DNA from: Dillenia suffruticosa
Lineage: Eukaryota > Streptophyta > Magnoliopsida > Dilleniales > Dilleniaceae
Assembly: GCA_033439265.1 (NCBI GenBank)
Contig: JAVTVX010000027.1
Span: forward strand, 7,455,001 to 7,519,000
Length of the DNA stretch: 64,000 bases
Reading direction: 5' to 3'
The notes beneath the pieces were generated by a model, which was not told the origin of the DNA, searched no databases, and saw only the letters and a list, made by a program, of their open reading frames with translations. Position numbers and translations under genes: made by a program. Shown piece by piece: positions 46,257 through 57,702 of this stretch (position 1 is the first letter of the stretch; the number at the start of each line of letters is the position of its first letter).

Positions 46257-47775
46257 ATGGCAAGCATGATCGAGAAATCACAAGAAGAGCAACACCCACA
46301 AAAGGCCTTTGGCTGGGCTGCCAGAGACGCCTCTGGTGTTCTCTCCCCCTTCAAATTTTGCAGAAGGTTTCCAACCATCTTTCTCTTCTTGAGTTACCCT
46401 TCTACTTCTCTCTTCCCTTACTGTTCAGATTGTTTCCTTGGTGTTCTATATCCAATGCTTACTATCGTCATTATATGTGTGGCAGAGCAACTGGCGATAA
46501 GGACGTAACATTTAAGGTGTTGTATTGTGGGATTTGCCACTCTGATCTTCACAGCATTAAAAATGAATGGGGCAACTCCACTTACCCTCTTGTTCCTGGG
46601 TAGGTACTAGTATTAATTTTCCATCAAACATCTTCCTCTCTCTCTTTCAATCGTTTTACAAATTGACAAACAAAATGCTGCAGGCACGAGCTTGTGGGAA
46701 TAGTGACAGAGGTGGGATGCAAAGTTCAAAAATTCAATGTGGGAGACAGAGTAGGGGTAGGATGCTTAGTTGGAGCATGCCACTCTTGTGACAGCTGCTC
46801 CCAACATCTCGAAAATTACTGCCCCGAAATGGTTCTAACCTACAACTCTAACGACTACGACGGAAACATCACTTACGGAGGCTACTCAGACATCATGGTT
46901 GTCAATGAGCACTACGCCATTCGGTTCCCTGAAAACCTTCCTCTTGATGCCGGAGCTCCTCTCCTTTGTGCTGGAATCACAGTTTACAGTCCCTTGAAGT
47001 ATTATGGGCTTGACAAGCCCGGTTTGCATATTGGCGTTGTGGGCCTCGGTGGGCTGGGCCATGTTGCTGTCAAGTTTGCGAAGGCCTTTGGTGTCAAAGT
47101 GACTGTGATTAGCACCTCACCTGCCAAGATGAGTGAAGCTATTCAACATCTTGGTGCTGATGCATTTTTGGTCAGCCGTGACCCGGAACAGATGCAGGTA
47201 AAATTAATTAAAATTGCTTTAATTTACTATTCTCTCTCTCTCTCTCTCTCTCTCTTAAGAAATCAATTTTGTGATGTGGGGTAATGTTGAATTTGGTGAA
47301 TAAATTAGGGAGCAATGGGAACAATGGATGGTATAATAGATACGGTGTCAGCATTTCATCCTCTGATGCCTCTCATTGGTCTGTTGAAGACCGGCGGAAA
47401 GCTTGTAATGGTGGGTGCCCCTGAAAAGCCGCTTGAGGTCGCAGCCTTTCCTTTGCTTGCGGGTAAGTCTAACAATGGATCGTCTTATTTAGTGTTGGCT
47501 TAATTCACTTTTTGTAAAGCATATGGTCTCAATTAATAGTACCTAAAAAAAATCACCCAAAAAATATTACAGGCAGGAAAACAGTAGCAGGGAGTTTGAT
47601 TGGAGGATTGAAAGAGACACAAGAAATGATCGATTTTGCCGGAAAGCACAACATAACAGCCGACATTGAAGTGATCCCCATGGACTATGTGAACACTGCC
47701 ATGGAAAGACTAGTGAAGGCAGATGTGCGATACAGATTTGTCATTGATATTGCCAACACATTAAGAGCTGATTAA
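46257..47775 (+). CDS. Cinnamyl alcohol dehydrogenase family protein (mannitol dehydrogenase-like clade)
   Basis: Zinc- and NADP-dependent medium-chain alcohol dehydrogenase of the CAD family; cytosolic, with no signal peptide seen. Five exons, 364 aa: 46257-46366, 46486-46599, 46684-47197, 47309-47462, 47573-47775. All introns are GT-AG and all joins keep frame; the length is normal for the family. Catalytic zinc ligands are Cys51 (CGICHSD) and His76 (GHE); structural zinc Cys are 107, 110, 113 and 121. The Rossmann motif [20 protein letters not shown] is followed by VTVISTS, where the Ser after the beta strand favours NADP(H). The C-terminus [20 protein letters not shown] is family-typical. 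The sequence fits the clade annotated as probable mannitol dehydrogenase, which also includes sinapyl-alcohol and 8-hydroxygeraniol dehydrogenases, more than the bona fide lignin CADs. The substrate cannot be told from sequence. No defect seen, so probably functional. Confidence 0.94.
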
Positions 47776-49522
47776 GCTTCAAATTGTCATATGACTTTAG
47801 TATTTTTTGATATGAAAATGTTGTCGAATTAGTTTGAGTCCTTAAATCTTTGTTGTCATTTTGGTGAATTTGTATCAACTCAATAAAAGTGAGTTATGAA
47901 ATATTCCAAAAATATAAATCAATTGTTTTTTTTTTTTTTCAATATCAAATCAATTGGTTTGCTAAAGACGTTTATGTTCTTCACACCAGTACAACAGAAA
48001 TGGAGGTATTGCGAGCAATTTAATTACTTGCAAAAAACTGAACGCACGAGATAGATTAATCTCAGTAACCTGACTAACACATGCTTGCAACGGGTATACA
48101 AACATTATTATAAAAACTCCATTCACAGATTGTTGGAAAATATTGGGAGAAAAAAAATAAGTGGAAAATTGAAGGGTATTTATCAAGAAATGGTTGAGCC
48201 ATGTAATCACTGTCCTAAAGAGTAGATTTCCATCTCTTTAAGCCTGTGGCTCGATACAGCTGGTTGATGGCATTCTACCCTCGAGGATACAACGCAACCT
48301 CTGCAAACATGCACATGTAAAAATAACGACCCAACGAGAATGCTGCAAAATTTTGAAATTCATAAGGAGAGGACTGAGTGACGGATCGATTTGGACAGAG
48401 AGGCAGAGAGACTCGGGCGACACTGTTTAGGGTTAAGGGGCTAACTATTATAAAAGTGACCCACATGGCTCTGCATAATTATGCAAAAACTTGGCCAAAA
48501 TTTAGGGAAACTTTGAGGACTGGCACTTAAGCCCTCCAAACTTTGAAATTTTTTAACTAATTTCACTAATCTACCGTAGTTTATAAAATAAAAAATAACT
48601 AATATTACATTACCATTCCATAAATAATTTTTAAAATATTTTTCTCTTTTAACTATTAGTTATAATTATGGGTGTTATGACACTTGGATCGAGTTGGATA
48701 GTATTGACATCTGAGCTCAGCTCGAATGTTATTTAGGTAAGCGCAAGCTCGTGCTCGGGCTCGTTGAGCTTGCATTTTTGGATCTTAAGCTTGAGATTGA
48801 AATGTTATCAGATAGTATCGTCGGATAGTGTTATCGGATAATATGAATAATATATTTAAAAGAGTATATCTATAAACGTAATTTTATATATAAAAATTAT
48901 TTTAAAAATATAATTACATATAAAAATTATTTTTAAAAAATATAATTAATGAATTTCGGATAACTTGTCGAGCTTTCGAGGTTAAGCTTGGTTTGACTGA
49001 GCTTGGATCAAGTTTTGGTGTCATGGGTATCCGCAAAACTATCCAAATATCATAAAAGGCCTAGTTATAATATTATATTAATATTTATATAAATAAAAAT
49101 TACTCAAAATACATATATATTTAATTATTTAAATTAATTCAATTCGATCGAAATAAAAATGGTTAAAATCAATAACCACTCAAATAACCGAATTATAACT
49201 TAATTTTACTCAAAATTAAAATTGAAATTGAGTAAATCACTAGAAATATAAAAAATGGTTAAAAGCAATTTTTTGGGTTTTCGCCCGACAATGCTCACCT
49301 CTAGAGTCTAGAAATAACAAAAACTTGGCTGACAATTGTGACGTTGGTAGTTGGTACAATAACCTTTTCCGGATGAAATATTTATTTATAAAAATTTAAA
49401 TAAGTTTTTCGGTGTAAGCTTTTTGCAGCCAAAAAAGTTGTGGGTCGAATGGTCGGAAAACTTCAATTTGATTTAATATGTCTAGTTTATTTTTTCTATT
49501 TTCACAAATTTTTATAAGAAAT

Positions 49523-49593
<71 letters not shown>

Positions 49594-50139
49594 AAATAAT
49601 TGAGGCATACTTTTGTAAGCAATTTCCGTTAATCTGAGTGTTGAACCTATTACGGAGTTATTTTTCCCTCCACTTGAAGAATCACCTCAGTGGTGTTCAA
49701 TTTAAACTTTTCCAAAAAGAGTCATCATGCATGGTGTTTACTTGTTTATATAAAATCATTTTTAATAGTTAGGATTAAATTATTCATAAAACGTTTTTTT
49801 ATAAAGCTCTAATTATATGCAGTCTCTTTTGTATTGAAAATTATATTTTCAAAACTTTCCTATGTTATATATTTAGACCTTGTAAATACGATTCACGACT
49901 CCCAAAGTTAGGATGAAAACTAAATCTTGAAGTAGATTTGAGCCAACTTCATCTATAGAACTTTGAGAATTGGAAATTAACACCCATCCCTGTGATATGT
50001 AGATGTGTATGTGATTAATTTATGATAGAGAAGAAAGGAAATTTTGCACATGGTGGCTGTTTTTTAGCAGGAGGCTTAGATTTTTATCGGAGAAAATGGA
50101 CATCGTTGCTATAATATAAGTGATGCATGGGGCAAAGCT
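47776..50139. other. Intergenic, no confident gene
   Basis: The first 100-200 bases would be the dehydrogenase 3' end. A minus-strand stretch at 48240-48450, opening with AACCCTAAACAGTGTCGCC, looks like a plant 5' leader, but no convincing coding exon follows. 48700-49040 holds degenerate GAGCTCG/AAGCTTG-rich sequence of the sort found in plant dispersed repeats. A (TAA)n tract is at 49524-49592. Confidence 0.4.
49524..49592. repeat. (TAA)n microsatellite
   Basis: About 23 uninterrupted TAA units, the longest trinucleotide run in the window. Confidence 0.95.
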
Positions 50140-51358
50140 GAAATCGATTTTGTTGGCCATATTCCAGTTGATGGAGGTAGGTTTACTCCACATATACCCG
50201 CTCTGTTGACCGGAGTATGGGATCAGTGTGATAAGCACTTTTTGGGGGTCTTCGTGAGTGATTAGATCCGTAAATACTGCTAGAGAGTGCTCCAACAGGG
50301 AGGTTTCCACGCTTAAATCAGAAAGAGTAGCTATGAGTGAATTAAAAATAGACTGAGAAGAGTCTTGGGATAGTCTTTTATTGTTTCTATGTGATAAGTG
50401 TAGAATTCATGAACGTATCTGGCTGATTGCTTGTGTTGAATATTTATATAACATACCTGTATGACAAGTCCTGTATGTGTTTAGGGTATAAACTCTAGTT
50501 TTCTTGTATAGAAATTGCTGAAAATCTTCCGAAATTATTAAGATTGTAGTAAAAAAAATCTTTAAAAGATTTAGAATCCTATTAGTGAAGACAAGTTTAA
50601 GTTGTCGTGAAGATTTTCTTATTTATTGAGAGTGATTATCGAGATCTATTTCCTTATTGATAAAAATTCTCTGAGATCGAGGGAGGTTTCTATCCGATCA
50701 TGGAAGGTTTAAATTTGTTAGAGATTTTTTTCTTACCAGGTGATCTCAAGTTATAGTTATCATATAATAGAGTTACTTTGGTACTTAATGAAATGCATCC
50801 ACTGAGGAGTATGATAACTGAGAGGCCCCGGGCTAAGAGCTGGAATGACTAAGAGGTTAGGAAGTAATTGGTTCCCCGAAAGGGTAAAACTAAGAGGGTT
50901 GAAAGATATAAGTTAGGGTGCTCGATGAAAAAGTACTCAACCAAGAGACCAAAAGTATATTCGATCGTTCATGGACTTTATAGTCTAATGATTTGGGTGA
51001 TTCTGGTCTTGCAGTAAAGGGCCGTTGACCATATACCATCATTTACCCCCACTTCTAAGGCTAGCTTGAAGGGATAGCATTAGGAGTAGAGTTAAGTTGA
51101 TAAGAGCTGGGTAAATCAAAAAGTCATGAAAAGAAAATAGTTTTGGGTAAGTGGAATGAGAGCAAAAGTGGAGCATTAAATACAATACATGCTTTTTCGG
51201 TTTTCACAAATTTTCTAGGACGCATCTTTTTTAAGATAGTCTAGGATTTGTTGTAACCGTCATGACTACTCCACTCTTGTTGTTTTGCTTTCACTGATTG
51301 AGAAATTAGGATTATGAGGTTATAGAGAGAGAAGGGTTTAGAAAGAAAACTACAATAG
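50140..51358 (+). repeat. Dispersed repeat, copy 2
   Basis: The part at 50270-50520 (AGAGTGCTCCAACAGGGAGG, ACGCTTAAATCAGAAA, TATAAACTCTAGTTTTC) matches the spacing and sequence of 33130-33360. It continues with LTR-like non-coding sequence (for example CCATCATTTACCCCCACTTC at about 51036). It ends where the Athila 5' LTR begins. I see no coding content. Confidence 0.5.
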
Positions 51359-52780
51359 TGATAATATGCAATTTATTGAATTTATTATTGTTATCATGGT
51401 TTAAATTTGAATTGTTTAATACCCTAATGGTTGTTTTTATTGAATTTTATTTTTAGGAGATTGAATTTGAAGGCTTGGAGCAATTGGACTTAATGAAGAA
51501 ATTTTGGAGCTATTTAAACTCAAGTTATTTTATTGGGTTTTGAAGAAGAAAAGAAAAAGGAGTTTGAAATTAATTTTAGCATTTTTAGTAAAATTTTTAA
51601 TTTTTAGTAATAGTTGTTTTAGTGGGAGAAAAATTTTGTAATTTACTTAATTTTAGAGACTCCAAGTTGATTTAGAAGTCTAGAGGAAAGAAAAGTGCTA
51701 CTAAAATAATTCCATATTACCATTTTCAAGAAGGAGGTTGAAGGCTATATATACTCCTTAAAAACCCAAACACCAGGATCTTCTATAATTTCTCAAAGGA
51801 GGGCAGCATATTCTTCTTTACACACTTGGCTGGTTGCTATACCTTCTAGGACTTCACAGCTGTTCATTCCTTCTCCATTAGGTTTTTATTTTTATTTTTC
51901 TTAGGAACATTATTTTTCTTTATTTTCATGTATTGATATTTACTACCATGAGTGACTAGTTCTTTTATTCTGATTCAAGGGAAATTTTAATCGATTGTTT
52001 TTCATTGTGAGGTTATATTCTTAATTTAATTTATTACCTTTTATTTAATTATTCGTTGATTCTTAATTTATTTTTAGAGAAATCTAATATTGGTTAATCT
52101 GACAATTTAATTCAATATTAGTTTTTCTATTGCTATCCAGGAATTCAGTGATCCGTAATTATCATGAATGAATAGTATAAATAGCAACTAATTTAATTTT
52201 GTTTATGGGTCTTTTACCGGTATTCGTATGATATAGGGAATCAATGGAACAAAATTGAATAATTGTAGCTTTTCTGGTTATTTGTATTTTGCTTTAACTG
52301 TTTTCACAAAACTTAATGCTGTCATTATGTCAATATGGAATGCTATCATGCCTAGTTGATTAATAATAAGTTTTGATCGGATGCTACGTTTAGTCAATTA
52401 AATTAGAAAAACACAAAATTTATTACAGTTATCCTAATAAATCTAAAGTTGAATACTTGAATTGTAAGAATAATATTTTTAACCAATGATCAATGAGACA
52501 ATCGAATATATGAACCATGGATCAGTACTTGGTAAATTGAATTTCTTCCTTAATTTTTGTATTTCACATTATTGATTTGTTTATTAATTTTAGGTTTTTA
52601 ACTTTTATTTAACAATTTTTATTTTAGCGAGTTGTTGAAAATCCCCAACTTTACTTTTAACATTAATTAAGAGATTAAATTAATTAGTTCTTTTGGCATT
52701 CGACCTGATAACCACTATTGCTACAGTTATTGTATTAGGGAAAATCAGTATTAATTTGAGGGTTTCAGCAACCTAACCAA
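51359..52780 (+). repeat. Athila 5' LTR
   Basis: It begins TGATAATATGCAATTT and is collinear with 60767-62152, sharing for example TAGTGGGAGAAAAATTTTGT, GATTCAAGGG and ATTTGAGGGTTTC with substitutions and indels. The end is fixed within a few bases by the primer-binding site. Confidence 0.9.
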
Positions 52781-52782
52781 AT

Positions 52783-52800
52783 TTTGGCACCATTGCCGGG
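52783..52800 (+). promoter_or_regulatory. Athila primer-binding site
   Basis: TTTGGCACCATTGCCGGG resembles TGGCGCCGTTGCCGGG, the site used by Athila/Tat-lineage gypsy elements, with two changes. Confidence 0.8.
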
Positions 52801-52879
52801 TAACTATTTTGATTTCTTAGTTGTGTTATTTTTATTATTCGTTTTGCTGACGTCTTTTATTTTATTACCCGTTCTTCTT

Positions 52880-54480
52880 AAGGAAATGAATTGGAATATA
52901 TTCCTGAAATTGAGAAAACTGCTCACCGATTGAGAAAGAAGGCCAAACACAGATCTATTTTTGAAGAAGAAGAGGAAAAGATGGTTGATCGTGAGAGAAC
53001 CTTGAAGGAATTGGCCACACCCAATCTGAATCAATAACCATTATGCATTGAATACCCAGATCTTGAGGTAGCATTCGAACTTAAATCTGGTTTGATTACT
53101 GCCTACTTTTTGTGGTCTCCCAGGTGAGGATCCACACAAAACATGTGAATGAATTTAACGTTGTCTGTTCAAGTATGAAACCCCAAGATATGACCGAGGA
53201 ACAAATTAAGCTAAGAGTCTTTCCCTTTTCCTTAAAAGATAAGACAAAGGATTGATTGTACTATTTACCTCTGGGTTCGATAAATACATGGAATGAGATG
53301 CAAATATTATTTTTGGAAAAATTTTTCCTTGCATCCAGGGCTACCAACATTGGAAAGGAGATATGTGAGATCAAGCAGATTAGCGGATAGACGCTATATG
53401 AGTACTTTGAGAGGTTTAAACAACTCTGTGCTAGCTGTTCATATCATCAAATACCTGAACAGCTCTTGATATAATACTTTTATGAAGGACTTCTACCCAT
53501 GGATAGGAATATGGTAGATGCAACTAGCAGAGGAGCCTTGGTAAATAAAATGCTTGAAGAAGCCAGATAATTGATTACAAATATGCCAGAAAATTCTTAA
53601 CAATTTGGGTTGAGAACGGATAGAGTTACGAAACGTGTCAATGAGGTAAGTCACTCTCACCTTGAAAATCAAAATTTTGAATTGACTGCTTTGGTTCGTT
53701 AGATGGCTGTAGGGCAAATACATGCAATCAAGGTTTGTGGCATATGCTCGATACCCGGACATCCTACGGATATGTGTACATCTCTACAAGAAGATTCTAC
53801 TCATCAAGCAAATGTCGTAGGAGGATTTCCTAGCCAACCTCAGAAGAAGTACAACCCCTACTCCACTCATTATAATCCCAGATGGAGAGATCATCCAAAC
53901 TTGAGTTACGGAATTCAAGGAGGATATCCTCCTCAGCAATTCAATAGGCCAACATATGCACCAACTCAATCATCTAATTTAGGTATGTCACTAGAGGATA
54001 TTGTAAAAACTCTTGCGACTAATACGCAACAATTTCAATAGGAAACGAGGGTCAGCATTCAGGAAACGAGGGCGAACTTACAAAACTTGGGAAATCAAAT
54101 CACTCAGCTAGCCAATTCGGTCAGCAATTTGGAGGCTCGAAATTCAGGAAAATTACCTTCGCAAACAATAGTGAACCCTAAGGAAAATGCTAGTGCAATG
54201 GTGTTAAGGAATGAAAAGAAATTACAATCAAAACCACCATCACCCAAAAAGAGGAATGAAAAGAAAGATGAAGAGGAAGAAGCCGAAGTTGCCAATAAAA
54301 ATCCAATCAAGGTAAATTCTAATTCTCTTTTACCTATGAGTTCTAATACGATTGCACCACCTTTTCCCAGCAGGTTTGAAAGATCCAGGAAGGAGGACTA
54401 TGAAAAGGAGGTTTAGGAAACTTTCAAGGTGGATATAAACACACCTTTGTTGGACGCCATTAAGCAAATATCCAAATATG
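52880..54480 (+). pseudogene. Athila gag remnant
   Basis: Recognisable pieces include ELEYIPEIEKTAHRLRKKAK near 52886, the capsid region at 53150-53560 (broken by several stops and frame changes) and a perfect zinc knuckle CGICSIPGHPTDMC (about 53733-53774, CX2CX4HX4C). A Pro/Tyr-rich stretch with NPRWRDHPNLSYG follows, then the LGNQITQLANSVSNLEARNS coiled-coil segment and a Lys/Glu-rich part to 54416. After a TAG the frame reads TPLLDAIKQISKYAKFLKEL, the usual end of gag. The protease that should follow is missing: at about 54510 the sequence jumps to the RT start. Confidence 0.85.
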
Positions 54481-54509
54481 CAAAGTTTTTGAAAGAGTTG
54501 TGCACAAAC

Positions 54510-55680
54510 AAGACAATGAGTTGGTACCTATGCGAGTGCAAAATGGTTAACGAATGGTCATTGATTTTAGAAAGCTCAATTTAGCTACTTGAAAGGACCA
54601 CTTCCCTTTACCCTTTATTGATTAAATGTTAGAGAGATTAGCAGGAAAATCATTCTTTTGTTTTCTTGATGGTTTTTCAGGTTATTATCAAATCGTGATT
54701 GCACAGGAAGATCAAGAAAAGACTACATTCACATGTCCATTTGGAACATTTGCTTATAGAAGGATGCCTTTCGGTCTATGTAATGCCCCAGGTACATTCC
54801 AAAGATGCATGCTGAGCATTTTTTCTGAATATATTGAAAATTGTATTGAGGTATTTATGGATGATTTCACTATTTACGGTGACTCGTTTGATAGTTGTTT
54901 AGGGCATTTGATCAAAATTTTGAAAAGATGCATGAAAACGAATTTGGTTTTGAACTACGGAAAATGTCATTTCATGATGAAAGAAGGCATAGTGTTAGGA
55001 CATATGATTTCTCCTAGGGGTATTGAGGTAGATAAGGCGAAGGTTGATTTGATCAAGAGTTTACCTTACCCTACAAATGTTAGGGAAATACGTGGTTTTC
55101 TTGGACATGCAGGTTTTTATCACAGGTTTATTCAAGACTTCTCAAAAATTGCCTTGCCATTATCCAAGTTGCTTCAGAAAGATGTACCTTTCGAGTTCGA
55201 AGAAAAATGCACGGAAGCCTTCGACAAGCTCAAAAGCCTGTTAACTACTGCACCAATCATTCAACCACCTGATTGGAATTTACCTTTTGAGATCATATGC
55301 GATGCAAGCAATTTTGTTGTGGGAGCAGTTCTTGGCCAGTAGATTGATAAGAAGAGTCATGTCATTTACTACACTTCAAGGACATTGAACGCTACTCAAT
55401 GCAACTACACCACCACCGAAAAAGAGCTCTTAGCCATTGTTTTTGCTTTAGATAAATTCAAATCCTATTTACTTGGTTTTAAAGTAATTGTGTATTCTGA
55501 TCATGCAGCTTTGAAATATCTATTGGCGAAAAAGGAGTCGAAACCCAGGTTGATACGGTTGATTCTCCTGTTACAAGAATTTGATTTGAACATCAAGGAT
55601 CAAATTGGAATTGAGAACTTGGTAGCTGATCATTTAAGCAGGTTAGTGAAGAAGGAAGATCCACTACCTATTTCTGAATC
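54510..55680 (+). pseudogene. Athila reverse transcriptase and RNase H, nearly intact
   Basis: RT starts near 54520 with three in-frame stops before 54626, then is open to 55342: FFCFLDGFSGYYQIVIAQED, CPFGTFAYRRMPFGLCNAPG, then the active site VFMDDFTIYG with both Asp present, and LGHMISPRGIEVDKAKV. A TAG at 55340-55342 interrupts the connection to RNase H, just after CDASNFVVGAVLGQ. RNase H continues in the same frame: [20 protein letters not shown] and [12 protein letters not shown], to the [10 protein letters not shown] end. The catalytic residues visible look intact, so the lesions are nonsense changes rather than active-site loss. Confidence 0.9.
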
Positions 55681-57000
55681 TTTTCCTGATGAGCAGTTAT
55701 TTCACTTGAAAGGTATTACTCCTTGGTATTCAGATATTGTGAATTATTTGGTCACATACATCTTGTCTAGTAATCTTAGTAAGTCAAGGAAGGAAAAAAT
55801 TCGATGTGAGGTGAAATATTATATGTGGGATGAACCTTACTTGTGGAAATATTGCTCTGACCAAATAATTAGGAGATGTGTCCCGGAGAATGAACATAAA
55901 TCCATTTTAGTATTTTGTCATAGTTATGCTTGTGGGGGACATTTTGGGCCGAAGAGAACTGCAAGGAAGGTTTTAGATAGTGGGTTATATTGGGAGACCT
56001 TGTTTAAAGATGCTTACTTATTTTGTAAAAGCTGTGATAGATGTCAGAGAACTGGATCTTTGTCCCATAGAAATGAGATGCCCCAAACTCTCATTCTTGT
56101 TTGTAAAATATTTGATATATGGGGTATTGATTTATGGGTCATTTCCCTTCGTCTTGTGGATATGCTTATATTCTTTTGGCTGTTGATTATGTATCAAAAT
56201 GGGTGGAAGCAAAAGCCACAAGGACTGATGATTCTAAGTCTGTTGTTGGTTTTATCAAGACTAACATTTTCAGCAGCTTTGGGATCCCTAGAGCCATCAT
56301 AAGTGATCAAGGAAGCCATTTTTGCAACCGAGCAGTCGAAGCATTGATGAAGAAATATGGAGTGCATCACCGGGTTGCTACGACATACCATCCTCAGACA
56401 AATGGACAAGCCAAAGTTTCCAACCGTGAAGTTAAATCCATTTTAGAGAAAACGGTCAACCTGGGACGAAAGGATTGGAGTTTACGTTTAGATGATGCAC
56501 TTTGGGCTTATCGGACAACTTTCAAAACACCAATAGGGATGTCTCCTTATAGGTTAGTCTTTGGAAAATCTTGTCATTTACCAGTGGAGGTTGAACATAG
56601 GGCGTATTGGGCGATCAAACGTTGCAATATGAATATGGATGAAGCCGGTGAGTTGAGGAAATTGCAATTGCAAGAACTTGAAGAGTTGAGATTGGACTCC
56701 TATGAGAAAACCAAGTTGTTTCACGATGGTATGCTCTTAAGGAAACAATTTGCGGTCGGACAGAAAGTGTTTCTATACAATTCTCGACTCAAACTCATGC
56801 CGGGTAAGTTGCGTTCTCGTTGGGTTGGTCGATTTGTTGTCACTAATGTATTTTCTCATGGTGCAGTGGAAATCAAAAGCCTTGACACAAACAAGAGTTT
56901 CAAAGTGAATGGACATAGGTTGAAGTTATTTCACGATGATATGGAGATTTCTACAATGTTGGACATTACATTGATATCTCCAAATTATTCCTCCGGCTGA
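55681..57000 (+). pseudogene. Athila integrase with frameshift and catalytic Glu change
   Basis: The N-terminal zinc segment ([20 protein letters not shown] ... FCKSCDRCQ, about 55918-56046) and the first catalytic Asp (IWGID) lie in one frame. At about 56131, in a T run, a one-base deletion shifts the frame, and the core continues in the frame at 56134-57000 ([20 protein letters not shown]). The second Asp is present in [20 protein letters not shown]. The segment with the third catalytic residue reads [18 protein letters not shown], where family members have Glu in place of the first Lys, so the DDE triad is lost. The C-terminal part ends [18 protein letters not shown] and stops at 56998-57000. 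Confidence 0.9.
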
Positions 57001-57240
57001 ATTAAACATGAAGACCGTCGAGCATAACGACGTTAAATACTTGCACTTGTTGGGAGGCAACCCAAAATTTTTTAGAGTTTGATTTAATTTTTAGTTATTT
57101 CATATTTTTTCAATTTTAAATGTTTTATTAGTGTTATTTATCCGTTCTCTTAATTTTTTTGTATGTGTTCAGCAATTTTCTCAAGCCACGACACAAATAG
57201 AATGACAGTCAGCTTTCGGATAGAAGCAGTCTTGGCATTA

Positions 57241-57391
57241 GGGCGTGATCTTGCGGTTTCCACAACCCAGTTAAATTTTTGGGCAGAAACACTCTCATCA
57301 TTAACAGATGATCATGCGGTTTTCCGAAGGAAGTGCAAACAAAAACTGGACAGAAGCAGTCATCTTCATAAGGCGTGATCACGCGATTTCC
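57241..57391 (+). repeat. Three copies of a 20-base motif between integrase and the extra ORF
   Basis: Variants of GGCGTGATCTTGCGGTTTCC lie at 57241-57261, 57306-57325 and 57371-57391, about 65 bases apart, in the non-coding stretch before the envelope-position ORF. Function unknown. Confidence 0.75.
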
Positions 57392-57702
57392 GGCCTAAAA
57401 AACAAAAAAAGGGAGTGTCAGTTCTGAAGAAATACCCAAATTACGGTTTTCAGACGCAGTCATTCCCAATTTGGCCCCACACCAAAACCCTAACTTCGCT
57501 TCATCACACATCACCACTCCGAGAGCTCGCTTCGTTCATCCACCAATTGATCAACGCCATCTCTTCGATCATACCCTACGCTTCATTCTGTATCTCTCCC
57601 GCCGCACATCTCCGGTTTCAAGGGTGTCGTCAAGGTTTCGTACCGTGTCTCTTCCGCAATCGGTTTGCCCCCGAAAACCCCATCTACTGCAATCACTCCA
57701 TC

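Noticed and set aside
48238-48466. Possible leader and first exon on the minus strand
   Set aside because: A leader-like sequence is present but no continuing coding exon could be joined.
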